The position numbers and the translations under genes are program-made. From Parietaria judaica (lineage: Eukaryota > Streptophyta > Magnoliopsida > Rosales > Urticaceae), in NCBI GenBank assembly GCA_954871525.1, contig OX940872.1, positions 10,377,180-10,441,179 on the forward strand: a stretch of DNA of 64,000 nt. Reading direction: 5' to 3'. Positions 1 through 11,948 of this stretch are shown here, piece after piece (position 1 is the first letter of the stretch; every line of letters starts with the position of its first letter). The notes under the pieces were generated by a model, which did no database searches, was not told the origin of the DNA, and worked only from the letters and a program-made list of their open reading frames with translations.

Positions 1-142
1 ATTTCTCAATTGTTTGATTTCATTGTGCAACATCATTTGTGAGTTCTTCCTTATAATATATATACACATAGATTTAATTTTGCCCATAAACCAATGCTAC
101 GCTTGGTTGGTGATTAATGTTTTCATCTTAAATATTAACTAT

Positions 143-350
143 TGTTATAAATACCAGGATTTGGTGGATATCAATATTAGAGAGTCAACTATAGTCATGA
201 ATGTAATATTCTCATTTATTATGTTTCCTATTCTCCATCTCCCTTAGCCCTATAAATAGAGGCTTTGGGTGTTCATTGTATCATACTCTCAATGCAATAA
301 TACTCTCTATTTCCCTCTCCCTCAATCTCTCTTGTTCTTAGTTTATAACA
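143..350 (+). repeat. 5' LTR of element A
   Basis: A 208-bp LTR beginning TG and ending CA, nearly identical to 5309-5516 (a few substitutions by eye). It contains a TATA box (TATAAATA at 251-258) followed by a pyrimidine-rich stretch, consistent with U3-R-U5. Confidence 0.85.
251..258 (+). promoter_or_regulatory. TATA box in 5' LTR of element A
   Basis: TATAAATA in the context CCCTATAAATAGAGGC, about 100 bp before the LTR end, where a retrotransposon core promoter is expected. The same box is at 5417-5424 in the 3' LTR. Confidence 0.6.
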
Positions 351-366
351 CGTTATCAGCACGAGG
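351..366 (+). promoter_or_regulatory. Putative primer-binding site of element A
   Basis: CGTTATCAGCACGAGG directly follows the LTR. It shares the TATCAG core of the initiator-methionine tRNA primer site TGGTATCAGAGC but is not a full match, so the priming tRNA is uncertain. Confidence 0.45.
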
Positions 367-1126
367 TTCTAACCGATATTGAGGTAATGGTCTCCGTATG
401 ATATAATTCCTTATTCTTCTTGTTCTTGCAATGATGGCGACACAACGATAAATTTCTTGTAAGAAATTCAATCATAAAGCCTAGCAATTTTTGTTCGTAT
501 TCATATGATGATAGTAGTATGTGGAACCATATGATCGACCCACTAAACCTAGCAAAATTAATTTTTCATTATTTTTTCTTCTCTCTTATTTTTGCAATGA
601 TGGTAAATGGATGTTATTGGAAAAATCCACTCCAAATCCCTAGCAAAACCATATTTATTTTTAATCGATTCTTATATTATCATGTTCATATTAAAATAAT
701 CTATGTGATTATCATGTGTCGATTTTTCTAAATACATTTTGCCAATATTTCTTTATTTCAAAATTATTCACATACAATATTATATACCATATATATATAT
801 ATTGATATTCTTGCGTACAATTTTTATGAAATCAAAAGTTTTCTATATTTATTATTATTATTAGAGTTAATGAAATGAGATTTTTTTTATATATAAATGT
901 ATAATATCTATACAGATTGCCATGTATATACAAAATTTTTGTTTGCCATATATATATATACATCGATATTATATGTAGTGTAATATTAATTTCTTATATG
1001 TAGTGTAAAATTAATATCTCCATATGATTATATAATAGTATAATATTATATGATATGTATTATGTATGTTTGTTATTACGTTATATGCTCCTGAAGAAGC
1101 TAAAACAATAGCAAATTAAAGAAAAA

Positions 1127-1605
1127 AAAATTCCCTGAAGTGAATATTGTCATTTTAATATTTTGGATTAGCAACATTCCCGAAGCGAATAACATTAGTA
1201 TAATTTCTTTTAGGCTAATAATATTTTCCGAAGTGAATAACGCAATATTTTAGTTCTACAATATTCCCCGACGTGAATGCTATAATTTATGAATAATCAA
1301 GTTGTACAATATTCCTCGAAGAGAAAACTCTCATCTTGTATTTTTGGGTTAAAAACGTTTCTTGAAGAAAGTACCACAATATTATAAACATTTTTCTTGC
1401 AATTCAAGTTAGCACAGTTCCCTGAAGAGAATTTTATTTATTTATTTTTCCAAATTAATAAAATATTATTTATATAGTATGGTCTTTATCAAATATCGTA
1501 TACAGTACATGATATATATATATAAATATTCTTATAGAGTGCATTGATTACAATATACCATGATTTCATATATTTATATTTGCATATATATATATATAGT
1601 ATATC

Positions 1606-1643
<38 letters not shown>

Positions 1644-1751
1644 CATGTTCTGAATTTTTAACTATAATTATATACTACTAATACAGTTTGTCAAAAATAT
1701 ATATGTTTATATGCATTTCTTTTGTTTATATGCATGCTACTGTTTAACGTT

Positions 1752-1816
<65 letters not shown>

Positions 1817-2400
1817 TATAGCTTTATAACATTTTTTTCCCTTATGAAAATAACTATAGCGTGGATTTTTTATGCCAAAATTTATTTGAGTGCTACGGAT
1901 CTTGAAAATATCATAAAAGAAAGAAATGAGTTTATGAATATTTTTAAAGTTATGCACTGAAGTGATGATGATATATTATGAGTAGCTGACGAGTAAAAGG
2001 TTAATCTCGCTCAAAGACTAGATCACTCCCTGAAGCGAATTTGATATTCTAGCTAATGAAAAAAAAAATTAAATGAGTCGCCAAGTGAAGCGAATGTTAT
2101 ACTTCCTGAAGCAAATGACATGTGAGTATTATACAATATAAGTAGATAATCGTATATAGTTAAATTTTGTCAAGTTTGGGAAAAGCTTACATTACCACCA
2201 GAAGTGGACAAATAATTTTATAAACCCACACCAGAAGTGGATAAATAATGTATAGAAACAGAATAATGACAATATAATTCTTTGAAGATGACATAAATAA
2301 GAACTCGAAAAGAAATTCCCTAGAGAGAATGCCTAGTTTTATATTTTGAAAGCTAAAAGTGCTAGAGTAATTTCATTCCTCGAAGTGAATGTTGACCAAA
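1127..2400 (+). repeat. Dispersed degenerate 15-bp motif series in element A
   Basis: A motif close to TTCCC(T)GAAGYGAAT recurs every few tens of bases: about 1131, 1177, 1218, 1263, 1311, 1409, 2027, 2095, 2307 and 2375, with relatives such as CCAGAAGTGGA near 2205 and 2235. Spacing is irregular. No coding frame runs through it. Function unknown. Confidence 0.5.
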
Positions 2401-3096
2401 ATATACGAAGTGTTAAAAAGCTCCTAACAATGTCTATATTTTTGAATTAGTATTCTCTTTTTATTATTTGCTTTATATGTTTATTATTTAATTTTAATTA
2501 GTGTATTATCTATTATTATTTTTAAGTTGTTACCCATTACATTTTACATATATTATTCCTTAAAATAAATTGGTTTATGAGCTATTGGGATAAAACATAT
2601 CACAAGCTGAATATTGCAATGCTATTAGTGAAGTTATGTTGACGCCAATCTCAAAGATATGTTGTTGTGAAAATTCCATCTACCTGAAGTAGAAAATAAA
2701 TTAAGTATATTGGAATTACTACCAGAAGTAGAAAATAAATTAACAATATTGAAATTACTACTTGAAGTAGAATAACGAAAAATATTTTAAGTTGAGATAT
2801 ATGGCAACAATACACATATTTAAGTTTTAAACCCTAGAATGGAAGCCTTATATATAAGCTTTATTATCTAAACATGAATGTTTTTCACTTGATGAACTTA
2901 TTGCATAAGCTCAAACGTGAAAATGGGGAGAAAGTATCATGATTTAGATACATCAATATTATTGAGACTATGAGTAAGCATAAATGGAACTTGTGAAATA
3001 TCCTCCAGAAGAGGTCTGCTCAAAATAATAGCTTTAAGTTAAAGAAAGTCAGCATTCTCTCCCTATGTATTATATGATGAATAGATTAGAAAAATG

Positions 3097-3330
3097 GAAC
3101 CGGAAGTTCACTACTAGAACCAGAAGTTCGCATGGAACCAGAAGTTCACTAGTAGAACTAGAAGTTCGTTAACAGAACCGGAAGTTCACTAATAGAAACA
3201 GAAGTTCGCATGGAATCAGAAGTTCACTAGTAGATACAGAAGTTCACTAATAGAACGAGAAGTTCACTAATTAAACCAGAAGTTCATTAATGGAACCAGA
3301 AGTTCACTAATAGAACCTGAAGTTCACAAA
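3097..3330 (+). repeat. 20-bp minisatellite in element A
   Basis: About 12 head-to-tail copies of a unit close to GAACCAGAAGTTCACTAATA, some shortened to about 17 bp (GAACCAGAAGTTCGCATG). Each unit contains a small inverted motif GAAC....GTTC. It lies in the decayed interior and has the same GAAG core as the dispersed motif upstream. Confidence 0.85.
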
Positions 3331-3529
3331 TGTTGGCATTACCGGTGTGGCTATACCGGATCAATAATGATGCAAAAAGAGTTGAGAATTCATATTTAAT
3401 GTTAGCAATGACCGGTATGATTATCCCGAATAAATAATTTATTAATGAACAATATGGTTCGTTGAATTCTCATATGGTGATTGATTTAAAAGTTAAGAAT
3501 TTATTGAAACATTAGCATGTTGCGATTAG

Positions 3530-3615
3530 TAAACCTGGAATATTTATGGGCCCATGTATCAGTGAAATATTATGATTAGATGCATCTACAAAATGATCAA
3601 GAAAAGTATATATTA
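3530..3615 (+). pseudogene. Possible copia integrase remnant
   Basis: One frame reads a glycine-proline then, after a stop, LDAST-K-stop-SR. This resembles the 'GPI...LIDASTRWSH' stretch around the first catalytic aspartate of some copia integrases. Stops interrupt it on both sides. It supports the element's copia identity only weakly. Confidence 0.3.
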
Positions 3616-5160
3616 AGTAGCAACTTGAAGTTTGCAAGAAAATTCCAGATTATGAAATGAATTTCGTTGATTGCTAAATGAAAAAGACATCTCATGTGAT
3701 GAGTATATGAATCACCTTATTGGTCTAGTCAAATATTTTTTTAATACCTCCATTGACTATAGACAATTATTGAAAAAAAAGTTCCCAACGAATTAGGGAT
3801 ATCATGCATCAAGCCAACGTTAAAAATTAAAGATCTCCCTGATTTATAAGGTTCCCATCTATAATATTTTTATGTGCGATATGATATTTTAATCTCCACC
3901 ACAACACATATATGATGGGTTCTCTCCGGAATGAGAGTTGACTAATAATTTTATCACAAAGAGGGGAAGAAGATCGACAGTTGAATATACATATAGAAAT
4001 TGAAATTAATATGATCCTCGTTTATACTGCCAATCACTCAAGAAGGGATGATGAATATATATCAAACTGTCAGGCTCCAATCCCAGTAGGATATTTAGAT
4101 TGAAATATGATATTAACATGTCACTCGAATCCCAAAGGCAATAACAAAATTGCATGGAGCAAATAATTAAATAGTCATATTAAGGAGGTAGGTTTTCCTG
4201 CAAAAACCAAGGACACAACTATTACAAATCCATAGAAGGTTATCAGGTACCTGGAAAACTATTGAAATATAAAAGAGCTCGAAAGTTGTGTCGTTCTATT
4301 GAACAAATGGGATCGAGAGTTATTAGAAATTGTCGACAACATGTACATACAAATTAGCGCTATATAAATAGAAAAGAAATATAGAGGATCTTGAATTATT
4401 CAAATTGAAAAACAATTGGCCAAATATGAAGACGCGGTATTGGACCAGTAGTCCAAACATTTTGAAAGTGGGCATGCTAGTGGGGTACAAAGATATATGC
4501 GAAGTTTTGTTGAATTAAATTTATGTGAACATTTCGCGAATCCTAGCATTTAATGTCCTTTTGTGGTGGATATAATATATATGGCAGTATTAAGTTTATA
4601 ATATGCGTCCTATAAAAGTGATCACAAACTTATGAATTATGGATCTCGAAGACCCGAAGAAGAATAAAATCCTAGGTTATATATATCGGAGCATTAGTTA
4701 AATGCTAAAGATGAATTTATAGAGAACGTCCTCGTTACTCTTTCTATGATGAACATAAGCCATAAGAATTCCTGGAGAATTCATTGAGGCAACGTATAGA
4801 TTGAGAAACTTTTAATGAGAACAAAAGAGTCAGTAGAACACTATACGATTTAGAAATATTCATTGAGTACCCCAATGATTATGATATTATGAAATATTTT
4901 GTTTTTAAGTGATGAATTTATTACATTATAGTATCTTTGGAATACTTGTGTTTTTATGGTTTTTTTTTTACAGGTTGTCTATACATAAGGATCGTATATC
5001 ATTAGAAAATTATCTCAGTTCGTGGGAAAATGCTTACAATGAAGTGAAAGACTCGATTCAAGCAATTGTCTGGCGGATTTGCTCACAGAGGCGCTACTTG
5101 CTTCATCAACCAAGAAACCGGCCTACAAGATTGGAATGATATAGCTCCAAGAAGTTAAAT

Positions 5161-5308
5161 GTTCTTGTCATCAGGGGGAGTAATACGCGCTGTACTCATT
5201 TTCCTTTACTAAGGTTTTATCCCGCATCGGGTTTTCCTGGAAAGGTTTTAACGAGGCAGCTGAAACTCAATTATGCGTATTACGATGACATTGACATCCA
5301 AAGGGGAG
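5161..5308 (+). other. Conserved copia 3' tail and polypurine tract of element A
   Basis: Contains CAGGGGGAGTAATACGCG, then GGTTTTATCCC...GGGTTTTCCTGG and GGTTTTAACGAGGCA, then AAAGGGGAG at 5300-5308 touching the 3' LTR. The last is the expected plus-strand primer. Confidence 0.65.
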
Positions 5309-5516
5309 TGTTATAAATACCAAGATTTGGTGGATGTCAATATTAGAGAGTCAACTATAGTCATGAATGTAATATTCTCATTTATTATGTTTCCTATTCT
5401 CCATCTCCCTTAGCCCTATAAATAGAGGCTTTGTGTGTTCATTGTATCATACTCTCAATGCAATAATACTCTCTATTTCCGTCTCTCTCAATCTCTCTTG
5501 TTCTTAGTTTATAACA
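5309..5516 (+). repeat. 3' LTR of element A
   Basis: A 208-bp copy of the 5' LTR, followed by the ACTAT target duplication (5517-5521). The TATA box is at 5417-5424. Confidence 0.85.
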
Positions 5517-5521
5517 ACTAT

Positions 5522-6097
5522 TGATTTGTTTTCATTTTATTCTAGGAAACTTAATGTTTTCACATATACATTAAACATAACTATATATTTTTCTGTTACC
5601 AAACATTTTACATAATTATGTATTATTTGCAGCTAACAAACATAAGTATAATTTTAATTTTTTTATTATTATTGATAAATAAAAAATCATTTTAATTATT
5701 ATTTTATTACCTATTGATTTTTTGTTATATCCATAAATCTATATAGGCATAATCGGTATCCTTTTCATTTTATTTTTACAAAAAACCAAATAATATAGCT
5801 ATATTTTCTTTTTATACTCGTAAATTGCCCTTCCGAGAAATTTGTAGTAAGAGGTCTTTTAAAAATTTTGATGAATTAAAACCGATATATATTATAATAA
5901 ACGAAAAAACTACATATAGAAATATTAATATATATTAGTACCCATAGATGATTTTTGTAATATGAAAGCAAGACACTCTCCATTTTATTGTAATTATATA
6001 TTTTGGGTTATTATTAATCGTTCATCACCCCCGAGACCATGTTATGGGTCCGCCCCTGTGTACAGTTATGTTTCATTTTACGTTTTAGGAATTTATT
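5522..6097. other. AT-rich non-coding stretch with one possible hAT terminus
   Basis: No credible gene. Near its right side (6026-6058), CCCCCGAGACC...GGGTCCGCCCCTG resembles the right end of plant hAT elements, whose ends read CAGGGGCGGA on the opposite strand. No partner end or 8-bp duplication was found. Confidence 0.4.
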
Positions 6098-6983
6098 CCT
6101 AATCTTGTCGTAGATTATCACAATCTTGTGGTCGTTGCCACTAGTTTCTTCTTGGTGGTTCATCAAAACTGCAAGATTATTCCCATAAAGAAGAAATCAA
6201 ACAGCTCATCAAAACCGCAAGATTAACCCAGCAAGGAAACATAATAACTTTACATTGTTTGTTTATCAAAACCGCAAGATTAATCCCATCAAGGAGAAAT
6301 CATAAATTTCCTACGGCAGTTCATCAAAACGCATGATTAATCCCATCAAGGAGAAATCGTTTAACATTAGGAAAACCTTGTCTAGAACTGTGGTACGACA
6401 CTTTATTAATTCCTATGCTCCAGTTGTTCTTATTGTGATATGCATCGTATGACATGCGTTATCAATAACATAACAACATTTAATATTTCCAATTGTAGTC
6501 CATCATCCAATGAAATACAACATCTCTCGACAATCATTAACCTAATCTTGTCTTAGATTATCACAATCTTGTGGTCGTTGCCACTAGTTTCTTCTTGGTG
6601 GTTCATCAAAACTGCAAGATTATTCCCATAAAGAAGAAATCAAACAGCTCATCAAAACCGCAAGATTAACCCAGCAAGGAAACATAATAACTTTACATTG
6701 TTTGTTTATCAAAACCGCAAGATTAATCCCATCAAGGAGAAATCATAAATTTCCTACGGCAGTTCATCAAAACGCATGATTAATCCCATCAAGGAGAAAT
6801 CGTTTAACATTAGGAAAACCTTGTCTAGAACTGTGGTACGACACTTTATTAATTCCTATGCTCCAGTTGTTCTTATTGTGATATGCATCGTATGACATGC
6901 GTTATCAATAACATAACAACATTTAATATTTCTAATTGTAGTCCATCATCCAATGAAATACAACATCTCTCGACAATCATTCA
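6098..6983 (+). repeat. 443-bp tandem duplication, two copies
   Basis: CCTAATCTTGTC at 6098 recurs at 6541, and the copies run almost unchanged to CTCTCGACAATCATT before 6540 and 6983. I noticed two substitutions (GTCGTAG/GTCTTAG and TTTCC/TTTCT). Within each unit a shorter motif (CATCAAAACCGCAAGATTAA...CAAGGAGAAATC) repeats several times. No coding potential is apparent. The near identity points to a recent unequal exchange. Confidence 0.9.
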
Positions 6984-8777
6984 CGATCGTCGCGTCTTTT
7001 AAAATGAGTTATTAATAAATCTTTATAAAATTATTCATGCAAACCATTATGAAGTAAGATAGCAAGCAGACATTTAATATTATCTAACATATTTTTAAAC
7101 GATCCAAAAAATCAAACATATCTAATAATATTTTATTTTGAAAACGAAGTCGTACTGCAGTGACTTGTACTTACCTTAATCAGTATGATTGTCTTCCTCG
7201 CGACTCTGACAAAGACGCCTCTACGAAAGATGCTCCCATATAATAATTTTCTAACTATGGATTATAACTCTATCGCTAGCCAAACAATTCCGGAAGCTTG
7301 ACCTAAAAGCTAATCGGGGATTTCAGTTTTCAAATGGGCTTTTGAGGTATTTTCATGATATATCGAAATCGGAACACAGCTGAAAAAAAAAAGTGTTCTT
7401 CACGAATTTCCTTTATTTTTTGAAAACTAACAACATTTGTGTTTTAATAATTTTCAGAAAAAGGCTCAAACTATTCAATATCCTAAATTTTTATTTTGAT
7501 AGAAATACTAAAACATGATTCCGGACTAGATCCCGACATCTTTTGAATTTTGTAAAACACGAAACATGCTCAGAACTTACTTCTCTACAAAACTTATCTC
7601 TAGATAAAAACCCTAAATCTGACTCCATGCATTTTCTAAAATTAAATTCGAAATCTGTTCTACAAAAATTTTTGGTTTCTCTTACAAGGGTAAAATTTGA
7701 AAATAATATTCCGAGCCATTTTAGAGCCCCAAAAATTATGAAATTAAATCTGTAGATTCTAGCAACTTAGTTGAAACAGTTGTTAAAACTTCAAGCAAAA
7801 CCAAATTTTAATTCAGATATAAAAATTAGGAAAATACGTCAGAAATTCAATAAGAAAATGAATAATCTAACAAGAAGGATAAGGTATATCATACCTTAGA
7901 TTATGAGATTTAAAAACCTTTTTTCAATAATAAAATGAACACAAAGAATATTTCTCACTTTTTCTCTCAGAGAGATTTTTAGGTTTTAGGACAAAGCAAA
8001 GTCAAGAATGATAGAGTACCCTAAATCTCTAGCTTATTCAGGTTTAAATATAGCTTTAACTTATTAATATATTCGCAACTTTTTAATTATCCTAAAAATA
8101 TTTTTTTATTAAAATATCAAAGATATTTCCTATTATCTTATATAAAAAAATCCTAAATTAATTAGGAATAAAAATAGAATAAATATTTATCTATTCTAGT
8201 TAAGGACTCTAAAAAAAGGGATCTCACAGAGGGTAAGTATTGTGTTATGTAATCAAGCATAAAAACGTTAAGGGTAAACCGCAAAATTGATTGATATAAT
8301 GAGGGTCTTTCATAAAATACTATAATTTAAAATATTAATTATTTATAAATAAAATAAAAAGTTGTAGAATTTTGAGAGTTTTATGAATTTATTTGGCTTT
8401 ATGATTGTGATGAGATTTTATGCAACGCGCAGATTACATGCGGGCCCGAGAAATGGATAAATGGGTGGGTCGTATAAACACGCACACAACCATTTTATGG
8501 ATTATTTACGATGTTACCGACGGTATTACGGTGTTTTCCAAGGTTCCTAAGCGGATTTTTTTATACCTTTTAATTTTACTTGTTTCAAAAAATACACTTT
8601 CTATTTTTAAAAAACTCAAAATATTCTTAGTTTTTTTTTTGTGTGGAAAATATACGGCGTATTTGTTGGAAACTAATTATATAGTTTATATTGCGTAGAA
8701 AATATCGTTATACAGCAGAATAATAACCGATTCGTATATATAATCACATTTGTAAACCTTATGACATGCACTGCAAC
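6984..8777. other. Non-coding AT-rich stretch
   Basis: Only short open frames without recognisable motifs (for example 70 aa at 7543 and 92 aa at 8420). No repeat ends or RNA gene recognised. Confidence 0.5.
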
Positions 8778-8924
8778 TTAACAGTAAAGATCAATCGAAT
8801 GAACTTCAACACTTTGTTGCTTTGGAGGTTGAGCACACTTATCTTCACTAATTGAATGAGTATTGGGGACTTGCGGATCAACGTTTTTTCTTTTAAAGAA
8901 TGATTCAATAGTTGACATTTTCAT
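8778..8924 (-). pseudogene. N-terminal fragment of TTF-type hAT transposase-like protein
   Basis: A 48-codon frame on the minus strand starts MKMSTIESFFKRK and continues with a Ser/Gln/Pro-rich stretch before a stop. Plant hAT-like proteins with TTF-type zinc fingers commonly begin with a short 'IESFFKRK'-type motif followed by such a linker. No zinc-finger or transposase domain follows, so this is a truncated remnant. The assignment rests on the N-terminal motif alone. Confidence 0.45.
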
Positions 8925-9149
8925 ATAAAATAGTAAAAAAACAAACCATATCTCATAATGAATTGCTATCTAATAAACTTAAACAAGTAGCGTAATATAA
9001 CAGTGTTAGAAGTTGTAATGTTTCAATGTTTTAAAAACTGTTATTGTCATTATTTTGAGCTCTCCAAGGCTGCGTGGTTCCTTGATAACTTCTTCATTTA
9101 GCATGTGGCTTATGGTCGCTCTGAATTTAACTTGTGAAGAGTGCATCCT

Positions 9150-9759
9150 CTTCAATCCTCTTCATTCTTCATCATGGTGCCTCCCATTTTCTTAGTCATT
9201 GCTTCTTGGCTTTTTACCAAATTCTCAAACTCTATAAGTGATGGTTGAACGGGGCATCCTTGTACAACACTCGTGGAGCTTCGATACTCCGGTCTCGACC
9301 CGTGGATGATGATCCTCTTCATACGAGCTTCTCCGATGACAGACTTCGGATTCAGTTCGCTAATCTCACGACATATCGACTTGAACTTATAGAAATACTT
9401 TGCAATCGCTATGTCGTGTTGTGAGATTGATAACAACACATTTTTCAATAGTTCTAGCCTCGTATCATTCTTCTTTGGGAAAAGCGCCACGAATGTGCCC
9501 TATGCTTCTTTCGGCGTCTTGTAATCCTGAATGTGCTCCAACATCCTTCTTTAACGGTGGTCTTCAAGACAAACATCGCTTTGCCTGCTTTGATTTTTAA
9601 TTTGAGCGAGATATTGTTAGCATCTTCCTGCTTGCGGTGTAGTTTTTCTTCCTCTGACCTCCCTAAGGTTTTGTCCTTTTAGACATGACATCATGCCCAT
9701 GTGTTTTACTTGCTGCTGTTGAGTTTATTAATTCCTCCTACGACTTTGAGATGACCCAT
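9150..9759 (-). pseudogene. Broken copia gag
   Basis: The start at 9759 (minus) aligns with the gag start at 40144 of the related element. Early in-frame stops and a frameshift are present, and the longest open piece is 9152-9490 (112 aa). That piece holds gag-helix motifs 'SISQHDIAIAKYF', 'KSICREISELNPKS' and 'LIEFENLVKSQEAM'. It would form the capsid of the virus-like particle in an intact element. The zinc knuckle is not present. Confidence 0.7.
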
Positions 9760-9961
9760 TGTGTTGTCAGTACCTCGGTAATACCCAACAAACTAGTTTC
9801 CGACACAAAGTTTGCAGAGTCACAAACTACTAACGAGACAATGAACAATCTCAAGAAATGGTTTAATATGTGGAAGATAGATTAGAGCTGCAACCACAAA
9901 CCATACTAAGACTTTCAAGAGACTAAACAAGTAACCTCACAACCACGCTCTGATACTAGAT

Positions 9962-10160
9962 TGTTGATCACAAATTTTTTTATGGGAAATGCGAACATTT
10001 TTATTAAGACCACCTAAGAAGATTTTACAACACAAAATGTTTGGACACACTATAAGACACTTTTGGAATACTCTTTAAGAGAATACTACACTTTTGAAAT
10101 TCTTGGATGCAAATTTTAGTAGGGATGAAGTGGTAGGTGAGACTAGATAACGTGGACTAC
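9962..10160 (-). repeat. Partial LTR of the copia fragment
   Basis: Plus strand begins TGTTGATCACAAA next to the primer site, so the minus-strand LTR ends TTTGTGATCAACA. The other boundary is lost where the repeat at 10161 begins. It differs from the LTR at 35330, so it is a separate family or subfamily. Confidence 0.55.
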
Positions 10161-10715
10161 GGGTCCGTTTGTTTCCATGAAGATTAATACGTCTGAATCT
10201 GAATGCACATATGAATAATAAGATGTGATATACGAATCTGAATGACAGATAATTAAGTGTGTTTGTATTTTTATATTTGAATGCAGATCTGAATACATTT
10301 TTCTTGTAAAAATTAAATTTTACCATACACCTTTATATATACGGTTATTTTTAATAATAATAATTTCAATTTAAAATAAATTATTTCATAATATCCAATT
10401 ATTTTATTTTTCATAAAAATTCCATTGAAAATATTTTATGATAACATATAAATATAATAAATTTTTAAAACTTTATTTGAAAAATTGTACACTATAAAAA
10501 ATCATTTCATCAATTAAATTATTTATGATAACTAGTTATATGTAAATTTATTTTAATGACTATTAGATTTATTATATTAATAAATTTGGAAATATGTAAA
10601 TTTAAACTTAAATATATATATATATATATATATCCATTAAAAAATGTCATATATATAAACTAATTTTATATATAATAACTTTTAATTACGAATTCTTAAT
10701 AATTTTCTTACTTAA
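10161..10715 (+). mobile_element. Left part of a MITE-like element, interrupted by the gypsy element
   Basis: Starts GGGTCCGTTTGTTTCC and carries repeated CTGAATCTGAATG-type motifs, as in common plant MITEs. The matching opposite end (...AAGTGCAAACAAACACAAC) lies at about 24725-24744, just beyond the gypsy 3' LTR. From 10320 to 10715 the sequence is AT-rich filler. Superfamily undetermined; no convincing flanking duplication. Confidence 0.45.
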
Positions 10716-11857
10716 TATATGGCTGTCCGATCACGCTCGGACGGCCGGGATAGCTCCATCTTTTCCCGGGGACCTGAAAATAAATAAATATTTACCCTGG
10801 GACCCCTGGGACAATATTTTATTACAAGTGGGCCCCCGGGCCATACTATAAGTAGAAGCTCAGTTCACTTAAACGGTAACTCATTCGAACTCACTCGACT
10901 CGAGTTCTCTCTCTCTTTCTACCACCGATATACCCGCCTCCCCTCAAATACCGTTCTAATGTTGAGCGTCGGAGGTGAATCAGAGGGTACCCCCCCTGTT
11001 TCCCTTGACCTCGGGTGTTCCCTTTTTTCAGGTCCTAAAAAGTGAGAGATTTACGAAAAGCGGAAGCCCTGGTGAAATTACCACTTGGTCTTTGGTCCGC
11101 TTGATTGGCCCAGTTCTACGCGGTGCCCAGTCTATCTCCCCATTCCATTGCGCGGATGAGGATATAGCCTGGGGACACGAGCCTGGGCCCACAATTTAGG
11201 ACGAGGGACCCGACCTAGGGGAATTCCCACTAAGATCCGGACGGCTGAGGGATCATTCTGAGAAGAATCCCCTAGAGAAAATCCTAGGGAAGGTCCATGA
11301 CCCCGCCTGCCCTTGTTCTAAAGATCTGCGCGGCCTTGGTTCTGTCTCTTAGTTCCCGGATCTGAATAGGATACCGGGACTCCGAGGACAGTTCATGCCC
11401 GGACTAGAGCAAGCCATTTCAGGACGAGAGTATAACCTCCCAGGATTCACTCCATGGTCAAAAGCACTCCCCCGTTCGCTGGTACCTACGATCTGAGCGG
11501 TTCCCGAACCTGTAACCCCGGCCTCTGGCCCTGAGGTAACAGGTAGTGTGTAACCCGGGTCGCCTAGGACCCCGAACGGCAAAGAGACCTTTGACCAGGC
11601 TAGTGCCAGGAACGCCTAATCAGGGCCCCCAAATCAGTCAATAAAAACCTCACCTTGAAGTCAGCAGCAATTGTCCCGGAGTCAACGGGGTCAGAGGGAA
11701 CAATCATTGACAACAAAAACCATCACCCCCATAGCTGGGCCATCCAAGGCCCATCCAAAAGTCAACAGAAGCCTGCCACGTCACCAACGACATTGGGCCA
11801 GGCCCAAAATGCACAACTTGGGCCTCAACAATGTTTGATCAAAAAACGGCATCAACA
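10716..11857 (+). repeat. 5' LTR of the Tat gypsy element
   Basis: Aligns over its length with 23429-24571 and ends ACGGCATCAACA. A TATA-like TATAAGTA is at 10847-10854 (the 3' copy has the better TATAAATA), followed by CTCTCTCTCTTTC. The first bases are mutated by two transitions relative to the 3' LTR. Confidence 0.9.
10847..10854 (+). promoter_or_regulatory. TATA-like box in gypsy 5' LTR
   Basis: TATAAGTA corresponds to TATAAATA at 23560-23567 in the 3' LTR. It is the expected core promoter for the genomic transcript; the single A-to-G change may weaken it. Confidence 0.5.
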
Positions 11858-11860
11858 TTT

Positions 11861-11876
11861 TGGCGCTAGAAGGAGG
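11861..11876 (+). promoter_or_regulatory. Primer-binding site of the gypsy element
   Basis: TGGCGCTAGAAGGAGG begins three bases after the 5' LTR. TGGCGC is the usual start of primer sites in plant gypsy elements. The cognate tRNA was not determined. Confidence 0.6.
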
Positions 11877-11948
11877 GGGGCCACGAATTCAATCCTCTGA
11901 ATAACCCCACCAGCAAAAGCAACGGTCGGTTTCACCACACCAAAAGAG

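Larger units (their letters stand above)
143..5516 (+). mobile_element. Degenerate Ty1/copia LTR retrotransposon (element A) with both LTRs and target-site duplication
   Basis: Two 208-bp direct repeats (143-350 and 5309-5516) start TGTTATAAATACC and end TTTATAACA. They are flanked by a perfect 5-bp duplication ACTAT (138-142 and 5517-5521), so this is one intact insertion. A polypurine run AAAGGGGAG lies immediately before the 3' LTR. A tail with 'GGGGGAGTAATACGCG' and 'GGTTTTCCTGG...GGTTTTAACGAGGCA' (5170-5260) is typical of plant copia elements downstream of pol. The 5-kb interior has no long reading frame and is full of stops; only a faint integrase-like trace is readable. LTR identity is high although the coding region is dead, so the element may have been mobilised in trans. 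The copia assignment rests on tail, primer site and size, not on an intact reverse transcriptase. Confidence 0.8.
9060..10160 (-). mobile_element. 5'-end fragment of a copia retrotransposon (LTR part, leader, gag)
   Basis: On the minus strand the order is partial LTR (10160-9962), primer site TAGTATCAGAGC (9958-9947), leader (9923-9848) and a broken gag (from 9759). Leader and gag are clearly related to the copia element at 35330-41954 (shared 'KSICREIS' and 'ARMKR' in gag, and the same leader). Everything downstream of gag is missing. The right edge abuts another repeat at 10161. Confidence 0.75.

Noticed and set aside
1127..2400. Heat-shock elements (TTCnnGAA) in element A, as in heat-activated copia elements
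   Set aside because: Only isolated instances have the correct two-base spacing; most motif copies read TTCCCTGAAG or TTCCTCGAAG with three bases between. The motif lies in the interior, not in the LTR promoter.
6098..6983. CRISPR-like array from the regular CAAAACCGCAAGATT subrepeats
   Set aside because: The genome is a plant's, spacing is irregular, and the subrepeats are part of a larger direct duplication.
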